Source: Tardiphaga sp. 709 | GTDB taxonomy: Bacteria; Pseudomonadota; Alphaproteobacteria; Rhizobiales; Xanthobacteraceae | Reading direction: 5' to 3' | DNA: 64,000 nt | Assembly: GCF_032401055.1 (NCBI RefSeq) | Contig: NZ_CP135529.1 | Location: 2,170,001-2,234,000 of the forward strand | Part shown: positions 35,323 through 44,589 of the stretch, piece after piece | Layout: each line of letters starts with the position of its first letter | How positions within the stretch are numbered: position 1 is the stretch's first letter | Position numbers and translations under genes: made by a program | The notes under the pieces: model-generated | Told to the model about the DNA's origin: nothing | The model's input: the letters and a program-made list of their open reading frames with translations, nothing else | Database searches by the model: none

Positions 35323-35544
35323 CTTGCCCTTCCGCGCAAATTGGCGTGTGATATCAACCGCAGATGAAACTTTGGCGGACGAGTTCCGTTCCCCACACGG
35401 AGCTTCCGGCCGGTAGCATTGTTTGTCATAGCGACTACATACTTCATCGCCACGGAGTTGATCCTTATTCAAGCCTTTGCAATTAGTCGGGCGTGGCCAT
35501 CCTGCGCGCCATCGTGGTCGATCGGTTGCTGGCGCCATTCCGCT

Positions 35545-35763
35545 TTAACCGATTGAGGCTTCTTCTTCGCCCCTTTCGAAAACATCGCCTTTGACGCCAG
35601 CTAATTCGCACCTGCGAAAAGCGAGTCCGGTAGTGGATAATAGGAGGAAGAATTCGCAGAGGTTAAGGCCTTCGATCGACGCCTTAGTCGTCAGCGTGGC
35701 TCCGTATGTCGATACATCCCTCATGACGCATGAGCGGCGCCACGAACCATCGATCGCCGTCAT
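35545..35763 (-). pseudogene. PilZ-like domain protein remnant
   Basis: 72 aa from ATG at 35763. Contains IDGSWRRSCVMRDVSTYGA, SIEGLNLCEFFLLLSTTGLA and FRRCELAGVKGD, close to a Bradyrhizobium PilZ family. The family N-terminus (SFGSVRFERGVYVQ) is readable upstream in frame to about 35830, next to GAGGAG, but has no start codon. The C-terminus is replaced by FERGEEEASIG, whose end is the 17-bp repeat shared with the UvrA-like gene. Probably a truncated remnant. Intact PilZ domains bind c-di-GMP; the RxxxR motif is not clear here. Confidence 0.5.
35546..35562. repeat. 17-bp direct repeat, copy 2 (3' end of PilZ remnant)
   Basis: Same TAACCGATTGAGGCTTC as at 32780, 2,766 bases away, in the same orientation and the same reading phase, so both genes end in EASIG. 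It brackets the UvrA-like gene. Confidence 0.75.
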
Positions 35764-36132
35764 TTGGACGTAGACACCGCGCTCGAAACGAACGCTGCCG
35801 AAACTGGTAGCGGTCTTAGGAGCACTGGAGGCTCTATCTCCTCAGGATATTGAGCACCACTAACCCAAATACGGACGGGGAAAAAACATAAACGTCAGAC
35901 CCGGCGGAGCTTCTCCATTTAAAAATTAGGCGACGCGAGCCACCAGACGGATTTGGCCGGAGCGGCCTATCGCGTGGTGAAATAGAAGTCCTCGCTCCCC
36001 GACAGCGAGCCCTATGAACGGCGGCTTTGCGCCAGAAGCGGACGGTTGCGGAGCGGCCAACAAACATTGTTCAGCTGACGGAGTTGGCGCGCGTTTGGCC
36101 AACGGCACGGAACACACGTTGGCTTGTGGAAG
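35764..36132. other. Intergenic, no gene supported
   Basis: Holds the coding-like but start-less N-terminal part of the PilZ remnant (to about 35830); nothing else recognised. Confidence 0.4.
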
Positions 36133-36900
36133 TTAGGATCCAATCACACCTTTGAGTCCGGTATAAAGAGACCCAGCCACGCCGGCACCTGCGCCGAGCA
36201 GTGGTCCCGCGGTCTGCGCAAACTCCTGAATCAATCTTGCACGACGTCTCATCTGCTCTCCGCCAACGTGCTCTCCGAGCAGGCGGGCAGCCTTAAAGGC
36301 AATGGCATTGGGTTTGCCACCCTGCGCCAATGTGTTCGGCAAAATTCGAAAAATAACCATCCCGAGGACATTGCCGGACAGGAATGCCAAACTGATGCTG
36401 GCTACATATTCTCCGACCTCACGCCACTCGACGACCGATGCCGGGACAATCGGCACGCTGTCGTTGATTCCGGTAACAACCAACATGCACCCTACACTCA
36501 GGATGGCCGTGATCAACCCCACCAGCCAAGCGCCGAGTGGCCCAAGCTTATTGAAGGGCATCGAAGCAATTCCGAACAGCAACGGGATCACGATCGATGC
36601 AAGACGCAGATATAGCGGTGCAACATTGAGGACGATGGTGATTACAATGTGGGCGGCTACAAGTAACACGGCTGGCAGCAGTACATAGACCGCGAAGTGA
36701 ATTACGTAGTAGCGGAGCGGACTGGTCAGCCGCGCCAGCGCAACCTCGGCCCGATCCAGCGCGTGCGTTAGATTGTCGATTTCACTGACAAGGTCCTGGA
36801 CCTCGAGCAGGATCGGACGGACGAAACGCAGGTCACGCGAGCAGTTCTTGCACGCGATGGCTTCATCCCTGATTGTCTCTGTGCAGAACGGGCATTCCAT
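36133..36900 (-). CDS. Zinc-ribbon membrane protein
   Basis: 255 aa. The N-terminus MECPFCTETIRDEAIACKNC is a CxxC...CxxC zinc ribbon; a short coiled coil (about 30-60) and four to five membrane helices (75-190) follow, with a Gly-rich C-terminus (GPLLGAGAGVAGSLYTGL). Last gene of a four-gene operon with the short zinc-ribbon protein (8 bases), an exported protein and the TPR-CHAT protein. Likely cytoplasmic ribbon on an inner-membrane anchor. Function unknown. Confidence 0.72.
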   Translation of the reverse strand: MECPFCTETIRDEAIACKNCSRDLRFVRPILLEVQDLVSEIDNLTHALDRAEVALARLTSPLRYYVIHFAVYVLLPAVLLVAAHIVITIVLNVAPLYLRLASIVIPLLFGIASMPFNKLGPLGAWLVGLITAILSVGCMLVVTGINDSVPIVPASVVEWREVGEYVASISLAFLSGNVLGMVIFRILPNTLAQGGKPNAIAFKAARLLGEHVGGEQMRRRARLIQEFAQTAGPLLGAGAGVAGSLYTGLKGVIGS

Positions 36901-36908
36901 AAGACGCC

Positions 36909-37109
36909 TCAGCCCTTCCGCTTCGCACGGATGGACGCGATCTCGGTTCTGATCCGGGAAAGTTTAGCCACTGCTGCATCACGCTTGGCAATCAGGTCCT
37001 TGCGTTCCCTCGCCAGTGCTTCGGGAACGGCGATGTCTCTGGAACACCAGCCACAGACCAGTACGAGATCGCTGTTCTCTCGAAGACAGTACGGACAAAT
37101 GATTGCCAT
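36909..37109 (-). CDS. Small zinc-ribbon / coiled-coil protein
   Basis: 66 aa. CPYCLRENSDLVLVCGWCSRD forms a CxxC...CxxC ribbon (Cys 5, 8, 19, 22 region), then a charged helix (ALARERKDLIAKRDAAVAKL) able to form a coiled coil. Shares the ribbon-plus-helix layout of the N-terminus of the downstream membrane protein, so the two may pair. Four bases behind the gene at 37114. Confidence 0.68.
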   Translation of the reverse strand: MAIICPYCLRENSDLVLVCGWCSRDIAVPEALARERKDLIAKRDAAVAKLSRIRTEIASIRAKRKG

Positions 37110-37113
37110 CGCG

Positions 37114-37569
37114 TCAGCGCGCTACCTTGAGGACGAAACTCGTGCTGCCGGGGCGCCCATCAGAATCCTTGAGATCCACGCGCAGCATGTGCTCGCCGGG
37201 AGGTAGAGACGCATCCGGCATATCGATGCCAGCCGGTTGAACGAACACCTTCAACCGTTCCGTCAAGTCCACATTCGGCGTACGAAGATAAATGACCTTT
37301 ACGGAGGTAACATCGATCGTCGCTCCACCAAATGACAGGAACTTGAGCTGAAAGTGAGTCGGCGATTGGATGTTATCGCTGCCGGAAAGGAGCTCGATCT
37401 TCGGGCCACGCGTGACACCGCGCCGATCGACGACCACTGCACCTTTCGGCGGCGGCAAGGAGGCCTCCTCTTGTGTGATTAATACCCCCGCGGCCCGCGA
37501 CGGCACGGATTGACACAGCACGATCAGGCAGGCGAACGTAAAGCAAATTCCTATACGACGTCGCATCAT
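37114..37569 (-). CDS. Exported Ig-like small protein
   Basis: 151 aa from ATG at 37569. Signal peptide RRRIGICFTFACLIVLCQS, cleavage after SRA, then about 125 residues with alternating strands (FQLKFLSFGGATIDVTSVKV, GEHMLRVDLKDSDGRPGS) resembling an immunoglobulin-like sandwich. Probably periplasmic and a partner of the exported TPR-CHAT protein whose gene ends 23 bases upstream. Function unknown. Confidence 0.62.
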   Translation of the reverse strand: MMRRRIGICFTFACLIVLCQSVPSRAAGVLITQEEASLPPPKGAVVVDRRGVTRGPKIELLSGSDNIQSPTHFQLKFLSFGGATIDVTSVKVIYLRTPNVDLTERLKVFVQPAGIDMPDASLPPGEHMLRVDLKDSDGRPGSTSFVLKVAR

Positions 37570-37592
37570 CCCCCCCAACGCGATCTATAAAC

Positions 37593-40500
37593 TTATCTGG
37601 TGCCCCCATCCCCTATAATGGAGTAGGGCGCCCAGAATAACGGATGTGCGTAAGCGAACTCTGTCTTTCCATCGGCATTCAGATAGCCGGGTCCGTCAGC
37701 CAAAGCCATCATGGCCTGACGCTGAGCTTCGCCGCGTGCCAGCTTTGGATCGTCGGCCTGCCGCTTAAACAGATCTGTCATCAACTCTCGCGCGGACTGT
37801 GAATGCACCGACCAGTTGGTGACCAGAAGAGCGCGGGTGCCCGCGTAAAAGAACGCCCGGCCAAGGCCCGAGGCGGCTTCTGCGCCGGCGCCGGCGCCCG
37901 CACCGGTGTTGCAGGCCGAAAGAATGACCCAGTCCGCGTCGAGTTTGAGACCGAGTATCTCCTCCATCGTCAATAGGCCGTCGCCCTCTTCACCGGTCAC
38001 AGTCGGCGAGGACAATGCAAGCGCCGGCTGGGTCAGCCCATTCAATTCGCCAGGCACGAGGCCATGCGTTGCAAACGCGATAATCTTGAAGCCGGACAGA
38101 TTTATCGACTTAACGGCTTTCTCCGTCGCTCCCTTGCCTAGATTCAAGACTTTCGACGGGTCGGCCCGCAGCGCCAAGGCGATCGAGCGCAATTCGTCGG
38201 CCGTATCCGGAAGCCGCGGCAACAAGCCAAGCTCCGCGCTATCCACGCCGTCAAGCTTCGGACTGTTGCGCCGCTTCAGCGGCACACCGCGCATGGTATT
38301 GGCGTCGGCGGCATCGGCGATTCGTATTTTTGCATCGATCTGCTCGGCCTCGGCCTGCTGCTCGGTGTTGAAATACGGATCTCCGAACGCGATTATCTCG
38401 CTACGGTCGGACTTGCCGGGCGGTAGCTGCCGCAAAGTGCGCAATGCGGCTGCGGACGGAACCATGGCGACCGCATGGGTGCGCGCCAGCCAGGGCACAT
38501 CCCTGTAGCTCGCAAACAGAACCTCCTCATTCTTCTTGATCACCGACGGCTGCGTCGGCAGTAGTGAGAGTGGCAGCAGACCCAGCGCGCCGTTGGTGAC
38601 GACGATCAGTTTCCTGGCCGGCTTCCAGCCGGCTTCTACGGGCTTAAGGAGCGACGAATACAGGTCATATCCCAATGCCACATCGAAAGCGGGAATATCG
38701 GAAATCATAGCCGCCTGCGGCTCGAGCGCTTCGCGCAACTGAGCTACCTTGGTCTGGACATCCGCTGCATTGGACCCGATTGAAGCAAAGGCAACCGCAC
38801 CGGTCTTCGGAACCGCCCAGACGAAACTCGCGTCCTGACCAAAGTAAAATGATAGCATCGCCTCGTCGGGCGCCAGCGTATCGCGAATCTCGTCCACGGA
38901 TGGCGCTCTTGGCGCGACCAAATCTGCATAAGCCGGAAAAAGCCGATTGATCTCTTGTCGCGCCTTGGTCCGCGCGCTGCGCAGATTGGCGATCGACACA
39001 TTCAGCGTCTGCACGCCCTTCTCATCTCGCTCAGCCGATGACAAGGACAACACATTGTTCAGCGTACCGATTTGCGCATTGATCTGTTTCGACAGATCCT
39101 GCTCCTTGCGCACCAGCTCGGCCAGCGCGGGATCCTTGACTGAACTACGCGCGCTCGAAGCCGCCAAGGCCTGCTGCACCGAGCTGCCACGGATGGCGTC
39201 CGCCAAGCTGAATGTTTCGACACCGATATCTGCGGACCGGCTCTTCTGCCTGGCCAACATTCTGAAATAGGCTTCTATGATCGCCTGGAAGCGTTGATTC
39301 TTGGCCGCAACGACGGTTGTGTCGTCACCGTCTGCATTCTCTCGCGACGATGCGACTAGGATTGGTATTGCGGTCTTGAATTCGCGGATAGCTTCCTCAT
39401 CGCGTCCTGCTCGCATCAAGCCGATAGCAAGGGTTCCGCGCGCCGACGCCGTATCAAAATGGCTCTCGCCTACGCGTGCGATCTGCTTCTTGACCAACTG
39501 GTCAGCCGCGGAAATGCCCGCCTCGATCTGGCCCGAAGCATAGAGCGATGCGATACGCGAGCCGTTCAGTTCGAATACCTGACGCCGCATCGGCTCCCAG
39601 TTGGCGATTGCCCTGTCGATCTGGGCATAAACCGCGACGGCGTCACGGCTCTTGCGCTGCAAGTTAAGGACGCCGCCAAGCTGTGAAAGCATCTGTACGG
39701 TTTGTGGCGCTTCATCCGGAACGCCCGTCGTCTTGCCGATATCGAGTGCCACGCGCAGCAGCTTTTCGGCGTCGGAATGGCGCCCCTGTTCGACCAGGAT
39801 GCCCGCAAGACCTGCAATGAAACGCGGCGTCGCGTAATGATATTTGCCTTGGTCCTTCAACCGGGACAACAGCGCGCGACGTGCATCGGATTCGGCCTCC
39901 GCAAGACGGCCCTGCCGGGCCTTCGTCCGTGCAAGACTGAGCGTGATAAAATCGATGGATTGAAGCAATGCCGACTCCGTCGGCGGATTCTCGCCACTGA
40001 GAAGGCCCTTCATGCCTGCGCGCTTGCGGGCTTCCGCAATGCGAAGCGAAGCCTCAGCCTCCTTAAACTGTCCACGTGCCTCGAAAATGGCAGCATTCCC
40101 GAGCTCGATCTCCGCCTCCCAATTCTGGCCGTAACGCGCATACGCTGCGCGCATGGAAGGATGGCCACTCGTTCGCGCCTCCTCGATCGCCGGGCGGCTG
40201 CGGCGCATGTAGCCTTCTGCCTGAACGATATCGCCCATCTGGATCAGCGAATTGGCAATCGAGCGATTAGCTGTATGTACGAACCCCTTCGCACCCGGCG
40301 TGTTCGCGGTGTCGCGCAGTAGCCGCTGATATGTTTCGAGCGCCTTCTTCGGATCGCCCGCACTGCCGTACTGGACAGCCACTAGTTGAACCAGGCGCGC
40401 CATCAGTCCGGGCGGAGCAGCACCGCGGCCCGCCTCAATCCCTTTTTCAAGATCGGAGATGGAATTCGTTAGCCGACCGAGCTGGCTTCTTGCGCCCGCA

Positions 40501-41003
40501 CGGTCGAGATAGAACTGCGCAAGCGAGACGCGCGAAGCTCCGCCGGGAGGCTTCACGTCTGCGTCGGCCCTTAGTTGCTCGATCTTTTTCTCGTCCGGCT
40601 TCTCGGTATCGAGGATCGCCGTGATATCGGAGATCGAGCGCGGCGGTGCGACAAAGCCGACCGGCAATGCCGTTTCCGGTGCGATCTTCGGCGTGACATC
40701 GGCGGGGACGGCGACGGCGACATTGGCACGCCCGTTTGCCGCGTTCAGTCTCGACATCACACAAGAGCGTACTGCGGGAGTGGCCTTCGTCCGGCATGCC
40801 TCCAGGCTGCCGCCGCCACCGCGCATGCAGGACATCACAATTGGCTTTCCAACCGACATCCGGCACTGCTCGATCGCAGCTTCCTGCGTGAGCGCAAATG
40901 CCGCCTGCGACAACAGCGCGAGCGCTGCGCTGATGAAGAGCGTCGCCGATGCGCATAAAGCCACATGCCGAACTATCAATCGCTTGGAAATGACCGCTTG
41001 CAT
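37593..41003 (-). CDS. Exported TPR-CHAT domain protein (caspase-like clan CD)
   Basis: 1136 aa from ATG at 41003. Signal peptide (about 1-40, ending AAFA), a Cys-containing region (QCRMSV, SCMRGGGG, SCVMS), a long TPR solenoid (about 190-640) and a C-terminal CHAT domain (about 780-1130). The catalytic dyad is visible: H980 in IIAFATHGLVPG and C1031 in VILSACNTGAG. CHAT proteases of clan CD cut proteins in regulated systems such as gasdermin or Craspase-like defence; here the signal peptide places it in the periplasm. First gene of the zinc-ribbon operon and divergent from the hydrolase-caspase genes. Confidence 0.88.
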   Translation of the reverse strand: MQAVISKRLIVRHVALCASATLFISAALALLSQAAFALTQEAAIEQCRMSVGKPIVMSCMRGGGGSLEACRTKATPAVRSCVMSRLNAANGRANVAVAVPADVTPKIAPETALPVGFVAPPRSISDITAILDTEKPDEKKIEQLRADADVKPPGGASRVSLAQFYLDRAGARSQLGRLTNSISDLEKGIEAGRGAAPPGLMARLVQLVAVQYGSAGDPKKALETYQRLLRDTANTPGAKGFVHTANRSIANSLIQMGDIVQAEGYMRRSRPAIEEARTSGHPSMRAAYARYGQNWEAEIELGNAAIFEARGQFKEAEASLRIAEARKRAGMKGLLSGENPPTESALLQSIDFITLSLARTKARQGRLAEAESDARRALLSRLKDQGKYHYATPRFIAGLAGILVEQGRHSDAEKLLRVALDIGKTTGVPDEAPQTVQMLSQLGGVLNLQRKSRDAVAVYAQIDRAIANWEPMRRQVFELNGSRIASLYASGQIEAGISAADQLVKKQIARVGESHFDTASARGTLAIGLMRAGRDEEAIREFKTAIPILVASSRENADGDDTTVVAAKNQRFQAIIEAYFRMLARQKSRSADIGVETFSLADAIRGSSVQQALAASSARSSVKDPALAELVRKEQDLSKQINAQIGTLNNVLSLSSAERDEKGVQTLNVSIANLRSARTKARQEINRLFPAYADLVAPRAPSVDEIRDTLAPDEAMLSFYFGQDASFVWAVPKTGAVAFASIGSNAADVQTKVAQLREALEPQAAMISDIPAFDVALGYDLYSSLLKPVEAGWKPARKLIVVTNGALGLLPLSLLPTQPSVIKKNEEVLFASYRDVPWLARTHAVAMVPSAAALRTLRQLPPGKSDRSEIIAFGDPYFNTEQQAEAEQIDAKIRIADAADANTMRGVPLKRRNSPKLDGVDSAELGLLPRLPDTADELRSIALALRADPSKVLNLGKGATEKAVKSINLSGFKIIAFATHGLVPGELNGLTQPALALSSPTVTGEEGDGLLTMEEILGLKLDADWVILSACNTGAGAGAGAEAASGLGRAFFYAGTRALLVTNWSVHSQSARELMTDLFKRQADDPKLARGEAQRQAMMALADGPGYLNADGKTEFAYAHPLFWAPYSIIGDGGTR

Positions 41004-41130
41004 GATCACGGCTCCAAAATAACTTATCAAAATATGACGTGATCCTAGCCGCAAACCAATTTGATCGACAAGCGCGTTGAGACAGGTTCCGCATGGAACC
41101 AGGTTCATTGTAGTAACGCTCGGAGACGAG

Positions 41131-42054
41131 ATGGCGACCATTTGCCGAGTGTCTTACGTTGCACTAGTGTTGATCGCAGGTACCGCCGGGCTGTTGACGA
41201 GCTCTCTGGCGGAAGATTTTGTCCCGCCGTTACGTATGCTTCCTTCTGAAATCGCCAGCCGCGCCGCGTCATTCGCGAAGGATCTCACCTTTCCGCAGCC
41301 GGTCAAGGCGGGAGATGAACTGATTTCGTCCCAAGCTGCGTTTCTGAAGCCTGACGGCGATGGCCCGTTTCCTGCGCTGGTGATGGTCCATCAGTGCGCA
41401 GGCGTGAACCAAGCGATCGTCCTCTGGGCGCGCGAAGCTGTCAGCCTTGGCTATGTCGTTCTCCTGATCGACAGTCTGACGCCTCGGCAGGTTAGCACGT
41501 TGTGCTTCGGGCCGCGAAACGGCGTCAATCTATTCCGCGGAGCAAAGGACGCATTTCAAGCGGCGGACCATCTCCGTCAATATCCGTTCGTGGACCCGAC
41601 TCGGCTATCATTCGTCGGGTTCTCTTGGGGAGCGATGGTTGGCCTTATCGTCTCCAGCGCAAGGTACGCGGAAGCGCTGGGCGGTCGCCCGTTCGCATCC
41701 GTTGCAAGTTTCTATCCCGGGTGCTTCCGCGTTTCGCGGCCAAATACGCCGAGCTTTGACATCGTCAGCGATGACATGAAGCAGCCGACACTGGTTCTCA
41801 TGGGCGCCACCGACAATGAAACCCCCGCCAGCGAATGCGTTGAAAAACTACATGAAGCCAAGTCGGCTGGCTCAGCCGTAGAATGGCATGTCTACCCTGA
41901 CACTGGCCACTGCTGGGACTGCCGGCAACTCGACGGTCGTAGCAAGACGGATTTACGCGGGAACCTAGTTTCTTATAAGTTTAGACAGGACGTCACGACA
42001 GACTCATCCAAGCGGTTATTTCAATTCCTAGCCGCTCCGCACCGGGGCAAATAA
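41131..42054 (+). CDS. Exported dienelactone-hydrolase-like protein
   Basis: 307 aa from ATG at 41131 (CGGAGACGAG before it); an earlier start at 41077 is open. Signal peptide to about residue 27 (SSLAE). Alpha/beta-hydrolase fold with VMVHQCAGVNQ, nucleophile elbow GFSWGAMVG (Ser), acidic residue near LMGATDNETP and histidine in YPDTGHCWDC. Substrate unknown. Starts 127 bases from the divergent TPR-CHAT gene, so both may share regulators. Confidence 0.82.
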   Translation: MATICRVSYVALVLIAGTAGLLTSSLAEDFVPPLRMLPSEIASRAASFAKDLTFPQPVKAGDELISSQAAFLKPDGDGPFPALVMVHQCAGVNQAIVLWAREAVSLGYVVLLIDSLTPRQVSTLCFGPRNGVNLFRGAKDAFQAADHLRQYPFVDPTRLSFVGFSWGAMVGLIVSSARYAEALGGRPFASVASFYPGCFRVSRPNTPSFDIVSDDMKQPTLVLMGATDNETPASECVEKLHEAKSAGSAVEWHVYPDTGHCWDCRQLDGRSKTDLRGNLVSYKFRQDVTTDSSKRLFQFLAAPHRGK

Positions 42055-42428
42055 CTGTGGTGACAGACTCTCTCCACAGGAATTGACCCCCGCTCCTCCG
42101 ACACTGAAGGACTTGCATCTGCGAGGCGCCCTGACTGCAACCGTTCAGGATTGGCGAGAGGTGGTAGTTCGAACGATTTCCTTTTAATACAATCGGATCT
42201 TAAGGACCCTACCCGCTCTGGCGGGGCAGTTCCGGTACGGTAAATTACAGCGGTATCTGGTTAATCCCATTAGCGGCGATCGCCACGGAGGTTGATGGTG
42301 AACGCAGTAACGACCGTCGCCATCTTTTTTGTTGCCTGCCAGGTAGTCCAAGCTAACCAGACGAATTTTACGCTACCCAACAGGGGGCTTCTGTAGCAAT
42401 CTAAGTTATACTTTTTGGAATTTTGATA
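42055..42428. other. Intergenic before the caspase-family gene
   Basis: 374 bases. An imperfect GTGGTGACAG / CTCTCCAC palindrome follows the hydrolase stop, but no T tract; no gene supported. Confidence 0.35.
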
Positions 42429-44369
42429 GTGACCGTCATACGCCTTTTGATCGCGGCTGGGCTCTACTGCACGTTGGTTACAGCGGCGGCGGCAGAAAAA
42501 CGAGTCGCGTTGATCGTGGGAAACTCCGCCTACAGTCATGTCGGAAGACTTGCGAATCCGGCGAATGACGCGGCCGCCATCGAAACAGTGTTGAGAAAAG
42601 CCGGTTTCGATACGGTCGATTCGCGTCGTGATCTTTCCATAAGTGACACGAGAAAAGTACTGCGGGACTTTACGGCAAAGACGCGTGATGCAGACGTAGC
42701 CGTTATCTATTACGCGGGACACGGTATTGAAGTCGACGGCATCAATTACATTATTCCGATCGACGCGACTCTTGAGCAGGACACGGATATCTACGATGAA
42801 GCGGTCTCGCTCGACCGTATCCTTGTCGCTGTTGAGCCCGCCAAAAAGCTGCGGCTGGTAATCCTTGATGCTTGTCGCGACAACCCGTTCGCCAAGACCA
42901 TGAAGCGTACGTTGGGTTCTCGCGCGATTGGCCGAGGCTTGGCAAAGGTTGAGCCTACCACGCCCAATACCATGATTGCGTTCGCCGCCAAAGCAGGTTC
43001 GACCGCTTCAGACGGCACGAGCCGCAATAGCCCGTTCGCCACCGCACTCGTGGATCACCTGCCTAAACCCGGACTGGACCTGCGTAAGGCTTTCGGCTTC
43101 ATTCGCGACGATGTGATGAAAGCTACCGACAACAAGCAAGAGCCCTATGTTTACGGGTCCCTCGGCGGCAACGACGTGTCGCTAGTGCCGTCGGGTGCGG
43201 TTCTATCACCGACTGTAGTTGCCCCCCCATCTTCATTGCCAGGCTCCACCAATGCCGATGCCCGGCGTGACTACGACGCCGCAGTGACGATCGGTACCCA
43301 AGCGGTTTGGGAGGCGTTTATTGTCGATTATCCGAGAGGCCTATACACGGAGCTCGCCAAGGCGCAGCGCGCAAAGTTATTGGCCGAGGAAGCTCGCAGC
43401 GCCGCGGCCGAGCGATCACGTATCGCCGACGAAGAGAAAGCCCGGCTCGCTGCCGACGGTGCGCGTGCTGCGGAACAAGCGAAAGCAGCGAAAGCCGCGA
43501 AGGCAGCCGACGAGGTTCGGATCGCTGCAGAAAAGAAAAAAGCAGCGGAAGACGCCAAGCTAGCCGAAGCAGAGCGTGCCAAGACCGCCGCCGTAGCGAA
43601 GGCTGCAGAAGAGGCGCGCGTTGCAGCGGAAAAGAAAAAAGCGGCGGAAGACGCCAAGCTGGCCGAAGCAGAGCGCGCCAAGATCGCCGCGGTAGCGAAG
43701 GCTGCGGGAGAAGCACGCGTTGCGGCGGAGAAGAAAAACGCTACCGATGGCCCAAATCTACCGGAGAGGAAGCGCGAGGCTGACGGACGCCAGGCGATCT
43801 CGCCGAATTTGGATACGGACAGACCTACTGGGCCGGTGGCCAGCGTTGCATCCGATTCGAAGTTCGAAACTTCATCACGATCTGCCGAAAATGCAATTGA
43901 TATACCTCGTCAAGTACAAGCAGAGCTGCGTAGAGTTGGTTGCAACACCGGAGCCGTTACCAGCGAGTGGAACGGCGCCGCCCAGCGCGCACTCGGTCTC
44001 TTTAACAAGCACGCCGGCACCACCCTAGATGTGAAACTTGCAAGTCTTGATGCGCTCGATCTAGTCAAAAGTAAAACCGGCCGCATCTGTCCGTTGGTCT
44101 GCGAAAGCGGCTACAAGGCCGATGGCGATCGCTGCACGAAAGTAACATGCCGCGCCGGCTATGAGGTTGGAGACAACAACGCTTGCGAAAAAATCGAAGT
44201 CAAGAAGCCGCCGACTAAGCGCGCCCCTTCAACGACCCAGGTAGCGGCGCCCGCAGCGCCGTCCGCGCAAATCATTTGTGGTAATGGTGGCTGCCGCCCA
44301 ATCGGCAAGGGATGCAAACTAGTGCAGACGCGCAATGGATACGCCGGAAACTTCGAAGTCTGTAACTGA
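42429..44369 (+). CDS. Exported caspase-family (metacaspase-like) protein with coiled coil and Cys-rich tail
   Basis: 646 aa from GTG at 42429 (a TTG at 42423 is also open; no strong binding site). Signal peptide to about residue 22 (TAAAAE). Peptidase C14 domain (about 24-255) with VALIVGNSAYSHVGRLANPA, H98 in YYAGHGIEVDG and C149 in ILDACRDNPF, the His/Cys dyad. A long Ala/Glu/Lys coiled coil (about 310-450) contains 33-residue repeats. The tail (about 480-646) has a peptidoglycan-binding-like stretch and Cys-rich motifs (LVCESGYKADGDRC, CRAGYEVGDNNAC, ICGNGGCRP). Presumed periplasmic; second clan-CD protein of the locus. Confidence 0.88.
   Translation: MTVIRLLIAAGLYCTLVTAAAAEKRVALIVGNSAYSHVGRLANPANDAAAIETVLRKAGFDTVDSRRDLSISDTRKVLRDFTAKTRDADVAVIYYAGHGIEVDGINYIIPIDATLEQDTDIYDEAVSLDRILVAVEPAKKLRLVILDACRDNPFAKTMKRTLGSRAIGRGLAKVEPTTPNTMIAFAAKAGSTASDGTSRNSPFATALVDHLPKPGLDLRKAFGFIRDDVMKATDNKQEPYVYGSLGGNDVSLVPSGAVLSPTVVAPPSSLPGSTNADARRDYDAAVTIGTQAVWEAFIVDYPRGLYTELAKAQRAKLLAEEARSAAAERSRIADEEKARLAADGARAAEQAKAAKAAKAADEVRIAAEKKKAAEDAKLAEAERAKTAAVAKAAEEARVAAEKKKAAEDAKLAEAERAKIAAVAKAAGEARVAAEKKNATDGPNLPERKREADGRQAISPNLDTDRPTGPVASVASDSKFETSSRSAENAIDIPRQVQAELRRVGCNTGAVTSEWNGAAQRALGLFNKHAGTTLDVKLASLDALDLVKSKTGRICPLVCESGYKADGDRCTKVTCRAGYEVGDNNACEKIEVKKPPTKRAPSTTQVAAPAAPSAQIICGNGGCRPIGKGCKLVQTRNGYAGNFEVCN
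43524..43741 (+). repeat. 99-bp tandem repeats inside the caspase gene
   Basis: Two full units and the start of a third of a 33-residue repeat (KKKAAEDAKLAEAERAK plus AAVAKAAEEARV) encode the coiled coil. Near-identical DNA between units makes length changes by recombination likely. Confidence 0.7.
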
Positions 44370-44589
44370 GCACAAATCCGAAATTCCTGTACGCGCCGCG
44401 CCGGCGCTGGAGATGTGTCAATCGCTTCGCCGCAGGAGGTGTTCACAATTCACACACGAGCGCGAGCATGAAGGTCTGTTTTGCGCCAGAACCTGACATC
44501 CCTAGCTCGACGGCAATCTGATAATAGCGAAAACGGCAGGATCATTATGAAAGGCTGGTTCATTACGGGATCCGACAGTTGTTCGCCGT

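Noticed and set aside
35323-35538. 72-residue N-terminal extension of the UvrA-like frame
   Set aside because: Not UvrA-like and without binding site; the ATG at 35322 has one.
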